Shown here piece by piece: positions 1 to 7,858 of a stretch of DNA of 10,027 nucleotides. The stretch's first letter is position 1. Every line of letters begins with the position of its first letter. Both the position numbers and the translations under genes were made by a program. Source of the stretch: CAYQAJ01 sp964415245 (GTDB taxonomy: Bacteria; Planctomycetota; Planctomycetia; Pirellulales; Pirellulaceae); assembly GCA_964415245.1 (NCBI GenBank), contig CAYQAJ010000189.1, positions 1-10,027 on the forward strand, given 5' to 3'. The notes under the pieces were generated by a model, which searched no databases, was not told the DNA's origin, and saw only the letters and a list, made by a program, of their open reading frames with translations.

Positions 1-349
1 GAATATAGGCGGCGGCAGCGCGGGCCTCGTCGGCCGACAACGTGCCGGGGTCGTCGTCCGGCATCGTCTCGGCGATCACGTCGGCCAACTGCGCGACCGA
101 CTTGTCCCCCACAAGCTGCTTGGGATTCTCCTTGGTCCCCTCCCCTTGCGGACCGTGGCAGCGGACGCACTTGGATTGAAAGACCTGCTCGCCGTCCAAC
201 TGGCTTTCGGCTGGCTGCGCATTGGATTGGGCTTGCGGGGCGGTCGATGGATCGCCCTGGGCGTGCAGCGGCCGAAACGAAACAGCGACGGCCAGCAAAC
301 ACAGCGCGGCAATGCAGCGGCACAACGGTAGCAAAACCAATGGGCGCAT
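1..349 (-). CDS. Secreted c-type cytochrome, N-terminal part (likely DUF1592-type planctomycete protein), truncated by window edge
   Basis: Reading from an ATG at 349-347, 116 codons stay open to the window edge; the C-terminus lies outside. Residues 1-31 form a signal peptide: Arg at position 2, a hydrophobic stretch rich in Leu, Ala and Val, and a likely cleavage after LHA. A Gln/Ala/Pro-rich linker follows to about residue 50. The heme site CVRCH is at residues 61-65 (bases 155-169), followed by GPQGEG, LVGDKS and ETMPDDDPGT, where Met97 is the likely distal heme ligand. This pattern matches the N-terminal cytochrome c module found on planctomycete DUF1592/DUF1588-type proteins, which would make the full protein much longer; that part is inference. 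It should act outside the cytoplasmic membrane in electron transfer. A stand-alone monoheme cytochrome c cannot be excluded. It is divergent from the efflux operon. Confidence 0.82.
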   Translation of the reverse strand, partial: MRPLVLLPLCRCIAALCLLAVAVSFRPLHAQGDPSTAPQAQSNAQPAESQLDGEQVFQSKCVRCHGPQGEGTKENPKQLVGDKSVAQLADVIAETMPDDDPGTLSADEARAAAAYI

Positions 350-452
350 CGGATGGCCGAAAGCAATAAGAGAAAACAGGCGGGACGGACGTCACGGCGA
401 GAGCAGCGCCGCATCAGTACCGAGCCCGACGCGGCCGCTGCTTGAACAGTGT

Positions 453-481
453 ATTTTGCCCTGTTTCGGGCCGATTGGCAA
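453..481 (-). promoter_or_regulatory. Candidate sigma70-type promoter for the cytochrome gene
   Basis: On the minus strand a TTGCCA hexamer (481-476, 5 of 6 matches to the -35 consensus) is followed after 17 bp by CAAAAT (458-453, 4 of 6 to -10). It lies about 100 bp upstream of the cytochrome ATG in a locally AT-richer patch. This is a pattern match only; planctomycete promoters are poorly defined and the gene's start shows no strong ribosome-binding site. Confidence 0.25.
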
Positions 482-534
482 TGCTCTTTATTGGCCCAGT
501 AGTGGGTTCTGCTTGCCGGGAAGGACCCTCGTCT

Positions 535-685
535 TGACCGCCCATAGCATTGCCTTCGGGTTCCGTCAGCTTGGTGGGGCCTATCGCGCTTTCCACACGA
601 AGGGGGAGATACGGCAATGCAACCCTGTCGTGCGGATGGGCGACGGTGCGGTTTTTTCCTTGGCCAGCCGCCCATGACCGCCCAT
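535..685. repeat. 11-bp direct repeat bracketing ~130 bp, with an internal inverted pair
   Basis: TGACCGCCCAT occurs exactly at 535-545 and 675-685. The second copy is preceded by a near-tandem 10-mer (CCGCCCATGA at 668-677, CCGCCCATGG at 678-687). Inside the segment GCATTGCC (547-554) and GGCAATGC (613-620) are inverted. This could be a small inserted element with a target duplication, or a decayed repeat. No transposase-like frame is present. Confidence 0.4.
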
Positions 686-694
686 GGACAAAGC

Positions 695-796
695 CCACTG
701 TTTTCCCTGGCCGGAATCGACCAGTCTGATGTACGCCTCGTGGACTAAGGTGGTTGTCTGCAGCGTCTGCCCGGTCTGCTGCTGAGCTAGCCGCCG
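695..796 (-). pseudogene. Remnant of an ECF-type RNA polymerase sigma factor (TIGR02999-like)
   Basis: Translated from 796 down to 695 on the minus strand, the DNA gives RRLAQQQTGQTLQ, TTTLVHEAYIRLV and then DSGQGKQW. This is the characteristic region-2 block of the planctomycete ECF family, usually close to RLAxExPGQTLQATALVHEAYLRLV and followed by a Trp and an RGHFF segment. Only about 34 residues of a family usually near 190 long are present. Upstream there is no helical N-terminus, and downstream the frame passes into unrelated sequence and a stop near 581, so the rest of region 2 and all of region 4 are missing. The fragment overlaps the leader of the efflux operon on the opposite strand. 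The family call is from recall of its conserved block; I am fairly sure it is a remnant and not a functional gene. Confidence 0.62.
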
Positions 797-948
797 GATC
801 CACGCCGGGCCGCCGGAGCAACGCATATAAACGGCAATTTCGATTCTCTTTGGACAAGAGACAAAGTCATCGAAGACCGCCCAATTTGCCGATACCATAT
901 TCAAGCGCTTGCGCTGAGGACGCCGAAGGTGCGCCATGCGATCCCCCC

Positions 949-955
949 GAGGTGG
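949..955 (+). promoter_or_regulatory. Ribosome-binding site deciding the outer-membrane factor start
   Basis: GAGGTGG lies 8 nt before the ATG at 964. The frame stays open further upstream to an ATG at 754, but that stretch overlaps the sigma-factor remnant and would put about 70 non-signal residues before an obvious lipoprotein signal, so 964 is preferred. Confidence 0.6.
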
Positions 956-963
956 AATGGGCA

Positions 964-2565
964 ATGCGGGAAATCTGGTTGGCCTTGATTCTGATGACCG
1001 CGATTTCCGGGTGCCAGACCGCGCCGCATGTGGTCCATCTCGAGTCGAGACCCGCTGCGCTAGCCATCCATGGGACCGAGCCAGCCGCGCGCACGCCCGA
1101 GCTAACCACGCGTGAGTCCGATCCAGCCCCGCTTCGGCTTGAAGATGCGTCGCACGCGGTTTCGCGCAAGCCGAGCGAGTCGTCCGTGATCCAAACGAGC
1201 GCGATCGTGCTGGTCGAGCCGGAGGAGCTGTCGAGCCCACCACGTCTTGCGTTGTCGCTGGCCGACGCCATCGAGATGTCGCTGGAGCGCAATCCCGATT
1301 TGTTGACGGCGCTCGAAAGCGGGCCCGTCAGCCGCTCGGCGCTCGACGTGGCGAGTCGGTATCCGTACGCTCCGACTGCCCAGGCACAATTGGCCCCCTC
1401 GCCGCGCGAGGCGGACGGCACCATCGCCAAGACGTTGGCGCAGGTCGCGCTCACCGAAACGATCGAGTTGGGGGGCCAACGGCAACACCGTCGGCAATCG
1501 GGCGTCGCGCAGCTCGATCGCACCGAGTGGCTCATCCAGCAAGCTGCCGTGACCGCCGTCGCCGAGACACAACGGCGGTTCTTCACTGCCCTGTACCAGG
1601 CCGACCTGTTCGACGTGCAGCAGTCAACGGCCAAATTGAATGAAGATCTTTCGGGCGTGCTCGTGCGGCGATTCGATGCCGGACAGGCGTCGGCCGCCGA
1701 CGTGGCGCTGGCCAACATCGAAGCCCGCACCGCGACGCAGCAAGCGGCAGTCGCCAAGACCAAACAAGTGGCCGCGCTCGAAGACTTGCGGGCGCAACTC
1801 GGGCTCGACCCCGATCAGCAAATGGAGATACGGCGCGACCCGGATTACCTCCCGTGGCTTCCACCGCAGGTGCGCGCCCTGGTTGCGGAGCCGAGCGATC
1901 CTGCCGACGACGATCCCGTAGCAAACGAACACGCGGTCGTCTTTTCGAGAGACCCCGTGCAAGACTCCGCGTTAGACCACAACGGGATTTCCGAGGCGGC
2001 CAGCACTCGCCCCGACGTTCTGGCGGCCGAGGCAGATTTGCGCGGCGCCGAAGCGCAGTTCAATCTGGCCCAGGCGAATCTCGTGCCCGACGTGCAGCTT
2101 GGACCCTATTACGAGCGGGACGAAGCCGGCACGGAATTCTGGGGTGTGCTCGCACAGGCGCAGATTGGCACGGCGCTTACCAGCAGCGGCAACGTGCTGG
2201 TTCGCCAACGAATGGCCGAATTGCAGCAGCGGCGCTCGGCGCTGGAACAGATGACCCGCAAGGCTCGGCTGGAAATCGCCGCGGCCATCCAGCGATATCG
2301 GCAGTCCCGCCGAGTCGTCGAGCAATTCGGCGACGACGAAGCCAAGGAATTGTCCCAGCAGGTCGATCGCGTTCGCGACTTGTACGACGGCGGGCAGGTC
2401 GATCTGGTGCGTGTATTTGAGGCCCGCAAGGCGTTGTTTCAGTATCGCATCAGCCGGGCCGAAGCGATCAACGAGTTGGGCCAGGCAGCAGCCGATCTGA
2501 CTTTGGCGACCGGCGCCTTGCCCCAAGCACCCGTGGTAAGCGAGGATAGTAACGGAGGAGAGTAA
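964..2565 (+). CDS. TolC-family outer-membrane factor of an RND efflux system (lipoprotein)
   Basis: Outer-membrane channel of a tripartite efflux pump, 533 aa, carrying solutes from the periplasmic adaptor across the outer membrane. The N-terminus is a lipoprotein signal: MREIW, a hydrophobic run, then the lipobox ISGC with Cys near residue 19. A poorly conserved linker of about 70 residues follows. Two outer-membrane efflux repeats (OEP, PF02321) are visible: the first from about residue 94 (LSLADAIEMSLERNPDL), the second from about 341 (ISEAASTRPDVLAAEADLRG), both rich in the Ala/Gln/Glu helices of the TolC alpha-barrel. Between the halves sits an acidic and proline-containing segment (about 295-340) that looks like an insertion. 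It is the first gene of an operon and ends 45 bp before the adaptor gene, the same OMF-adaptor-pump order as czcCBA. The substrate cannot be inferred from it. Confidence 0.88.
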   Translation: MREIWLALILMTAISGCQTAPHVVHLESRPAALAIHGTEPAARTPELTTRESDPAPLRLEDASHAVSRKPSESSVIQTSAIVLVEPEELSSPPRLALSLADAIEMSLERNPDLLTALESGPVSRSALDVASRYPYAPTAQAQLAPSPREADGTIAKTLAQVALTETIELGGQRQHRRQSGVAQLDRTEWLIQQAAVTAVAETQRRFFTALYQADLFDVQQSTAKLNEDLSGVLVRRFDAGQASAADVALANIEARTATQQAAVAKTKQVAALEDLRAQLGLDPDQQMEIRRDPDYLPWLPPQVRALVAEPSDPADDDPVANEHAVVFSRDPVQDSALDHNGISEAASTRPDVLAAEADLRGAEAQFNLAQANLVPDVQLGPYYERDEAGTEFWGVLAQAQIGTALTSSGNVLVRQRMAELQQRRSALEQMTRKARLEIAAAIQRYRQSRRVVEQFGDDEAKELSQQVDRVRDLYDGGQVDLVRVFEARKALFQYRISRAEAINELGQAAADLTLATGALPQAPVVSEDSNGGE

Positions 2566-2610
2566 CGAGGCCTCTAGGGATGGCGGCGATGACAAGTACG
2601 AGCAACAGCA

Positions 2611-3945
2611 ATGAATCTCCGCCTGAGTATGCCAGCGACGCTTGCGTGCACGGCGCTCGTTTTGTTCTTGCCCATCCTGGGCTGCCGACACGGAGCGGCC
2701 GAATCGACCGAAGGCGATAGCGGCCAAGTAGTCGTTCGGGTCGTGGCCGTCGAGCGGCGCGAGATGGCGGAGCACGTCAGCGGCTTGGGGCGCTGCGAGG
2801 CGTTGCCCGAGCGGCTCGCCATGCTGACTTCGCTCATCGACGGCCGCGTCGATACGGTTCTGATTGCGCAGGGAGAAACGGTTACGATCGGCCAGGCGAT
2901 CGTGCAATTGGACACGACGGTCGCACAGGCGGACTTGGCGGAAAAGGAAGCCGCCCGCGACAGCCTCGTGGCGGCACGCAAGCTGCTCGAATCGTTGCCG
3001 CGGCCCGAAGAGCAACAAGCCGCCAAGCTGGCCATCGAAGATGCCGGCATCGCCGTTGCACGGGCGCAATCGGTCGTCGACCGGACGCGGCCGCTGCGTG
3101 CGCGGAACGACGTGTCCGAGCAGCAAATGTTCGAGACCGAGCAGGCGCTGGCACAGGCGAAGGTGCAGCAGCAGTCGGCCGAGGCGGCGTATCAGGTTCT
3201 CATGCTCGGTCCGCGCAGCGAAGCCATCGCCGAAGCACAGGCCAAAATCGACGAGGCACAGACGGCGGTCGCCAGCTCGCAGGCAAAGCTCGACCTGCAC
3301 ACAATTGCCGCGCCGATCGGCGGCGTTCTGGACAGCTTGAACTGCCATCCCGGACAAACGTTGACCGTCGGCATGACGGTCGGCCAGGTCGTCGACTCGC
3401 AGCGTGTCTTTGCGACGGCATGGCTGCCCGTTCGCGCGGCCCAGCGGATTCGCCCGGGTCAATCGGCCCAGGTGGAAGCGGACCAGATCGCGACTTCCGC
3501 CGACGCCAAAGCTGCCGATAGCGACAAGGCCAACGACGCGGACGAATCCGCGAGCCATCGACTCGCTCTCGAAGGCAGCGTCGTTTTCGTCGGTCGTGTC
3601 GTCGATCCGCAAACCGGCAATGTGCCCGTGCGCGTGGCCGTCGACAACACGGATAGCGCTCTGGCCATCGGTCAGATCGTCGACGTCTCCATCGCCGTGA
3701 CCAAGCCCTCGGATACGCTGGCCGTGCCGCTCGAAGCGGTTCACCACACCGCCGGCGAGGAGCCGCTGATCACCGTCGTTCGCGAGGGAGTCGCGGTCGT
3801 GCTGAAGCCGCACTTGGGCACGGTGAGCGACGGCTGGGTTGCGGTTGCGGGAACCGATCTCCAACCAGGCGAGCCCGTGATTGTCGAAGGCGCGTACAAC
3901 CTGCCGGAGGGAACGGCGGTCACCATCGCGGACAGATCCCCGTAG
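2611..3945 (+). CDS. Periplasmic adaptor (membrane fusion protein, HlyD/AcrA type) of an RND efflux system
   Basis: Links the inner-membrane pump to the outer-membrane channel; 444 aa. The N-terminus is a lipoprotein signal with lipobox ILGC (Cys25). In order: first half of the lipoyl domain (about 71-103, with IDGRVDTVLIAQGETV); an alpha-helical hairpin rich in Ala, Glu and Gln (about 104-228); second lipoyl half (about 230-262, IAAPIGGVLDSLNCHPGQTL); beta-barrel (about 265-365); membrane-proximal domain (about 366-444). Residues about 291-317 form an Ala/Asp/Ser/Lys-rich low-complexity insert inside the beta-barrel. No His/Met-rich metal-binding tail is seen. The ATG at 2611 has only a weak ribosome-binding site; an in-frame ATG at 2629 is an alternative that still leaves a usable signal peptide. 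The stop lies 27 bp before the pump gene, so co-translation is likely. Confidence 0.9.
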   Translation: MNLRLSMPATLACTALVLFLPILGCRHGAAESTEGDSGQVVVRVVAVERREMAEHVSGLGRCEALPERLAMLTSLIDGRVDTVLIAQGETVTIGQAIVQLDTTVAQADLAEKEAARDSLVAARKLLESLPRPEEQQAAKLAIEDAGIAVARAQSVVDRTRPLRARNDVSEQQMFETEQALAQAKVQQQSAEAAYQVLMLGPRSEAIAEAQAKIDEAQTAVASSQAKLDLHTIAAPIGGVLDSLNCHPGQTLTVGMTVGQVVDSQRVFATAWLPVRAAQRIRPGQSAQVEADQIATSADAKAADSDKANDADESASHRLALEGSVVFVGRVVDPQTGNVPVRVAVDNTDSALAIGQIVDVSIAVTKPSDTLAVPLEAVHHTAGEEPLITVVREGVAVVLKPHLGTVSDGWVAVAGTDLQPGEPVIVEGAYNLPEGTAVTIADRSP

Positions 3946-3972
3946 CGCCACCATTCGGGCAGAAGATCTTTC

Positions 3973-6900
3973 ATGGCAACCGCGGAACACCGCAGATTGA
4001 ATCTGGTCAAGTGGGCCCGGCCCTACTTCGGCCTGATGGTGGTGTTGGTACTGCTGTTGACCGTCGCCGGCGTGGTGTCGATGTTCCGCATGCCGAGCGG
4101 CATCTACCCGGAAGTGGCCTTTCCGCGGATCGTGGTCATCGCCCAGACGCCCGGCCTGGCGGTCAAGGACATCGAAGTCGCGGTCACGCGCCCCATCGAA
4201 GAGGGCGTCAGCATTGTGTTGGGGGTAACGCGCGTCCGTTCGAAGACCGTGCGCGGCGCGTCCGAAGTGTCGATCGACTTTGTACCCAACACCAACATGG
4301 AGCAGGCGCTCAACGACGTGCGGGCCCGCATGGCCGAAGTCGGCGCACAGCTTCCCCCCGGCACCAGCACCATCACCGAGCGGCAGACTCCGTCGGTGTT
4401 TCCGATCATCTCGTTTGTCGTAACCGGCGGACGCGATCCCTCGTCGCTCCGCGACTATGCGTTCTACGATTTGCGTCCCCGCATCGCCCGCATCCCCGAC
4501 GTGTCGTACGTCACGGTGCAAGGGGGCGATGTGCGGGAGATTCTGATCGAAGTCGAGCCGAACGCGCTGGCCGCCGCGGGTCTTTCCATCGCCGACGTGG
4601 CCGATCGCGTGGGCCGCGAACATCAGCTCAAAGCGGTCGGCCGGCTCGACCGCGGCACGCTGCAATACCAGGTGCTGACCAACTCCCTGGCCCAAGAGCC
4701 GTTGCAGTTGGACGACCTGGTCATCGCCGACAAGAACGGGCAGCCGATCCGCATCCGCGACGTGGGCCGCGTGGCGATCTGGCACGAGGACCGCACGGTT
4801 GCCGTGCGATCGGGCGGCGAAGATGCCGTTGCCCTGACCGTGTTCCGGCGGCTCAACGGCGACGCGCTGTCGGTTTCGCGCGAGCTGGACGACGTGCTGC
4901 ACGAAGCAGCCGCCAACGCGCCCGATCGTATCGAGATCCACCCCGTGTACGACCAGGCCGATCTGGCGCGCACGTCGATCGCCAACGTTCGCGATTCGAT
5001 CCTCATCGGCGGGGCGCTCAGCGTCGTCATCTTGCTCATGTTCCTCAAGAGCATTCGCGCGACCATCGTGGCGGCCATCGCCGTGCCGCTGACCGTCGTC
5101 ATCAGCTTCGCGTTTCTGCATTTGACGGGCGACACGCTCAATCTCATGTCGCTGGGGGGTCTGGCCGTCGCCATTGGATTGATTATCGACGACACCGTCG
5201 TGGTGGTGGAAAACATCTCCCGGCATCTGTCGCACGGCGAATCGGGCGACGCGGCCATCGACCGTGCCAGCCGTGAAATCAGCGGCGCGGTCATCGGCTC
5301 GACGTTGACCACCATTCTGGTGTTTCTGCCGCTGGCCTTCGTGCGCGGAGTGGTGGGGCAGTTCTTTCAATCGCTCAGCCTGGCACTGGCCATCGCGCTG
5401 TTGGTCTCCATGGTCGTCAGTCTGACAATCATCCCCATGCTGGGCGCGCGGTTCCTGAGCGGCCGGGCCATGCCGTCGTCGGGGCCCATCTACAACGTGC
5501 TGGCCGGCGGATATGAGGGCCTGTTGAAGATCGGCCTGCGGTTTCCCGTGATCACGCTCGCGATCGCCGTGCTGACGATCGTGCCCGGTTGGCTCCTGTT
5601 TCGCAATGTGGAAACCGGCTTTATGCCCGACATGGACGAAGGAGCGTTCGTGCTCGATTACTACATGCCGGTCGGCACTTCGCTGGCCGAAACCGACCGC
5701 GTGATGCGCCGCGTGGAAGCCGTGTTGCAGCACACGCCCGACGTGGACGGCTACATCCGGCGGACCGGCGCCGAGCTGGGGTTTTTTGCTACCGAACCGT
5801 ACACGGGCGACGTTCTCATCAGCCTGAAACCGGCCGGACAGCGAAGATCCATGTCCGAGATCTTCGACGCGCTGCGCGAGCAAATGGCCAGCGAAGTGCC
5901 CGAGCTGGAAGTCGAGTTTGTGCCCCTGGTGCAGGATCAGATCAACGATCTGGCCGGAATCGAGCGCCCGATCGAGGTCAAAGTGTTCGGGCCCGACGCG
6001 GTGAAGCTGCGCGAGCTGGCCACCGAGGTCGGCCAGATTGTGGAAAACACTCCGGGTGCCATCGACGTGAATTCGCATGTCTATCTGGCCAATCCCGACC
6101 TCGTCATCCGTCCCAACAGCGTGCAGATGGCCCGCGTCGGGCTTACCGAATCCGACGTGCAGAACCAACTGAACGCCGCGCTGTACGGCCAGGTGGCCAG
6201 CACTCTGCCGGAAGAAGAACGCATGACCACCATCCGCGTGCGCTATCCCGATCGCGTGCGGTACGACCGCCGTCGGCTGGGCCAGTTGCCGATCAGCGTG
6301 GCGACCGCCGCTTCGCCGTCGGAAGCGGCCGGAGGGCCGGCTTTCGCGCCCGCCGCGTTACCCAGTTCCGCCGCGCTTCCGGTCGTACCGCTGGAGCAAC
6401 TGGCTTCGATCGACCTGGTGCAAAGCCCCAACGAGACGTGGCGCGAGAACCAACAACCCGTGATCACGGTGACGGCCGAGCTCGAAGGGCGGGACCTGGG
6501 CTCGGTCAATCGCGAGCTGACGAATCGGCTTTCGCAAATAAAATTCCCGCCCGGCTACCGTTGGGAGTTGGCCGGCAGCTACCGCGCCCAACAGGAATCG
6601 TTCACCAGTCTGGCGATCGTGCTGGTGGTGTCGGCGGCGCTGGTGTTTTTGCTACTCGGCTTTCAGTTCAAGAGTCTGTCGCTGCCGCTGTTGATCTTTC
6701 TGGCACAGCCCCTGTCGCTGACCAGCGCCCTGTTCGCGCTGTGGATCACCGGGACGCCGCTCAACGTGTCATCGTTCATGGGCGCGATTCTGCTCATCGG
6801 GCTCGACGTGAAGAACGGCATCATCCTCGTCGAATACATCGACCAGTTGCGCGCCCGCGGCACGCCCTTGAGCCAGGCACTGGTCGAAGCGGGCCGCGCG

Positions 6901-7104
6901 CGGTTCCGGCCCATTCTCATGACCAGCCTGACCACGATCTTCGCCCTCATGCCGCTGGCCCTCGGCTTCGGCCCGGGCGCCCAAATGCAGCAGCCGCTGG
7001 CCATCGCCGTGATCGGCGGCCTGACCGCCAACATGCTGTTTACGCGGCTGCTGATTCCGGTGGGCTATCTGCTGTTGAACCGGTTCAAGCTGGTCGCCGC
7101 GTGA
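3973..7104 (+). CDS. RND-family efflux pump, inner-membrane permease subunit
   Basis: Proton-driven export pump of 1043 aa, usual length for the family (ACR_tran, PF00873). Twelve membrane segments fit the sequence: TM1 near 17-37, TM2-6 in about 340-490, TM7 near 525-548, TM8-12 in about 876-1035, with two large periplasmic loops (about 38-337 and 549-875). TM4 carries IDDTVVVVENI with Asp406-Asp407, and TM10 carries DVKNGIILVEY with Lys947. These match the AcrB proton-relay pair Asp407/Asp408 and Lys940, so the pump should be active. The double Asp resembles the multidrug (HAE) branch more than the heavy-metal branch, although the gene order resembles czcCBA; the substrate is unknown. Residues about 777-803 are an Ala/Pro/Ser-rich linker in the second periplasmic loop. 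A weak purine-rich AGAAG (3961-3965) sits 7 nt before the ATG. Confidence 0.94.
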   Translation: MATAEHRRLNLVKWARPYFGLMVVLVLLLTVAGVVSMFRMPSGIYPEVAFPRIVVIAQTPGLAVKDIEVAVTRPIEEGVSIVLGVTRVRSKTVRGASEVSIDFVPNTNMEQALNDVRARMAEVGAQLPPGTSTITERQTPSVFPIISFVVTGGRDPSSLRDYAFYDLRPRIARIPDVSYVTVQGGDVREILIEVEPNALAAAGLSIADVADRVGREHQLKAVGRLDRGTLQYQVLTNSLAQEPLQLDDLVIADKNGQPIRIRDVGRVAIWHEDRTVAVRSGGEDAVALTVFRRLNGDALSVSRELDDVLHEAAANAPDRIEIHPVYDQADLARTSIANVRDSILIGGALSVVILLMFLKSIRATIVAAIAVPLTVVISFAFLHLTGDTLNLMSLGGLAVAIGLIIDDTVVVVENISRHLSHGESGDAAIDRASREISGAVIGSTLTTILVFLPLAFVRGVVGQFFQSLSLALAIALLVSMVVSLTIIPMLGARFLSGRAMPSSGPIYNVLAGGYEGLLKIGLRFPVITLAIAVLTIVPGWLLFRNVETGFMPDMDEGAFVLDYYMPVGTSLAETDRVMRRVEAVLQHTPDVDGYIRRTGAELGFFATEPYTGDVLISLKPAGQRRSMSEIFDALREQMASEVPELEVEFVPLVQDQINDLAGIERPIEVKVFGPDAVKLRELATEVGQIVENTPGAIDVNSHVYLANPDLVIRPNSVQMARVGLTESDVQNQLNAALYGQVASTLPEEERMTTIRVRYPDRVRYDRRRLGQLPISVATAASPSEAAGGPAFAPAALPSSAALPVVPLEQLASIDLVQSPNETWRENQQPVITVTAELEGRDLGSVNRELTNRLSQIKFPPGYRWELAGSYRAQQESFTSLAIVLVVSAALVFLLLGFQFKSLSLPLLIFLAQPLSLTSALFALWITGTPLNVSSFMGAILLIGLDVKNGIILVEYIDQLRARGTPLSQALVEAGRARFRPILMTSLTTIFALMPLALGFGPGAQMQQPLAIAVIGGLTANMLFTRLLIPVGYLLLNRFKLVAA

Positions 7105-7327
7105 GCTGCGGTCGGCACGTCGCCGTAAGCGGGCCTGCCCACGATCGCGACGCCTCTTGCCCAGGGCATGGGCAGTGACCCGTACGATGGGGTTGGCGCC
7201 CGCTCACACAACGGCTGCCCCGAACGGGACTTAGAAAAAACTCGCTTCCCCACTGATTCTTGGGTACGCTAGTTGCTTTCGTCGAGGTGTTTCGCGCGAT
7301 CGACACGACACAGGCGGCGAGATTGTG

Positions 7328-7843
7328 ATGCGCACTAGCAGCACGGACGATCTTGGGAGCATGACTTTGCATTTGCTCGATTCCGCGCAAGGGCATCGCA
7401 TACAATCCTGGCGGTTCCAGGATCGGTCGCAAGTGACGATCGGACGCGACGACGACAGCGACATCGCCCTGGCCGATACGCAGGTCTCGCGCAAGCACGT
7501 CGAGATCGTCTACCGTGAAGGGAAGTGGATGTTGCATTCGCATGGCCGAAACGGCACCTGGATCGGGGGCGCCATGGTGTCCGAAGCAAACTTGACGAGC
7601 GGCGCGATCTTTCAACTTGGTTCGGGCGGCCCCTCGTTCCAGTTCGTCACGGTGAATGACTCCCTTACGCCCCTGGCCACAATCGACGCCATCGCTCCCG
7701 ATGCTCTCGACTTCCTGGCGATCGACGAGGAACGCAAGGCCGAGGAGGTTCGGCAGATCGCCGATGGGGACGCATTCCGAGAATTGCTGGAGCAGGCGCG
7801 GCGATTAAAGTCGGGCGACGGCGGCCGCGACGCTGGTTCGTAA
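7328..7843 (+). CDS. Small FHA-domain protein
   Basis: A 171-aa cytoplasmic protein with one forkhead-associated domain, which binds phosphothreonine on partner proteins. The core residues are all present: GRD at 39-41, SRKH at 54-57 and NGTW at 75-78, within a domain spanning about residues 15-100. The C-terminal 60 residues are charged and probably helical (DFLAIDEERKAEEVRQI) with no recognised domain; there is no signal peptide or membrane segment. The start is uncertain: ATG at 7328 has GGCGAG 6 nt upstream; a GTG directly before it (7325) is too close to that site; an ATG at 7364 would begin just before the conserved beta strands but lacks a well-spaced site. It lies 223 bp after the pump gene and 178 bp before a MinD/ParA-type ATPase gene. 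A link with Ser/Thr kinase signalling is inferred from the domain alone. Confidence 0.85.
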   Translation: MRTSSTDDLGSMTLHLLDSAQGHRIQSWRFQDRSQVTIGRDDDSDIALADTQVSRKHVEIVYREGKWMLHSHGRNGTWIGGAMVSEANLTSGAIFQLGSGGPSFQFVTVNDSLTPLATIDAIAPDALDFLAIDEERKAEEVRQIADGDAFRELLEQARRLKSGDGGRDAGS

Positions 7844-7858
7844 CCCCCAGTTGAGGAC

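Larger units (their letters stand above)
350..963. other. Gene-free interval between the divergent cytochrome gene and efflux operon
   Basis: About 600 bp without an intact gene. Open frames here have no recognisable protein pattern except the ECF sigma-factor fragment at 695-796. Other content: a candidate minus-strand promoter at 453-481; the 11-bp direct repeat TGACCGCCCAT at 535-545 and 675-685; the inverted pair GCATTGCC (547-554) and GGCAATGC (613-620) inside the bracketed segment; a perfect 10-bp palindrome CAAGCGCTTG at 902-911, about 50 bp before the efflux operon start. I could not identify a convincing promoter for the operon. TATAAA at 826-831 has no -35 partner. Confidence 0.6.

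Noticed and set aside
826..831. TATAAA as a -10 element for the efflux operon
   Set aside because: The bases 17 bp upstream are GC-rich with no resemblance to a -35 element.
754..963. N-terminal extension of the outer-membrane factor
   Set aside because: The frame is open, but the extra residues are not family-like, overlap the sigma-factor remnant on the other strand, and would bury a clear lipoprotein signal that begins at 964 behind a good ribosome-binding site.
1972..6168. A very long open frame on the minus strand, opposite the efflux operon
   Set aside because: It lies antisense to three strongly supported genes, its translation is dominated by His, Arg, Asp, Gln and Gly with no recognisable motif, and such frames arise from GC-biased third codon positions on the coding strand.
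7142..7163. Hairpin-like TGCCCA...TGGGCA behind the pump gene as a terminator
   Set aside because: The stem is only 6 bp and no T-run follows, so it cannot be supported as an intrinsic terminator.
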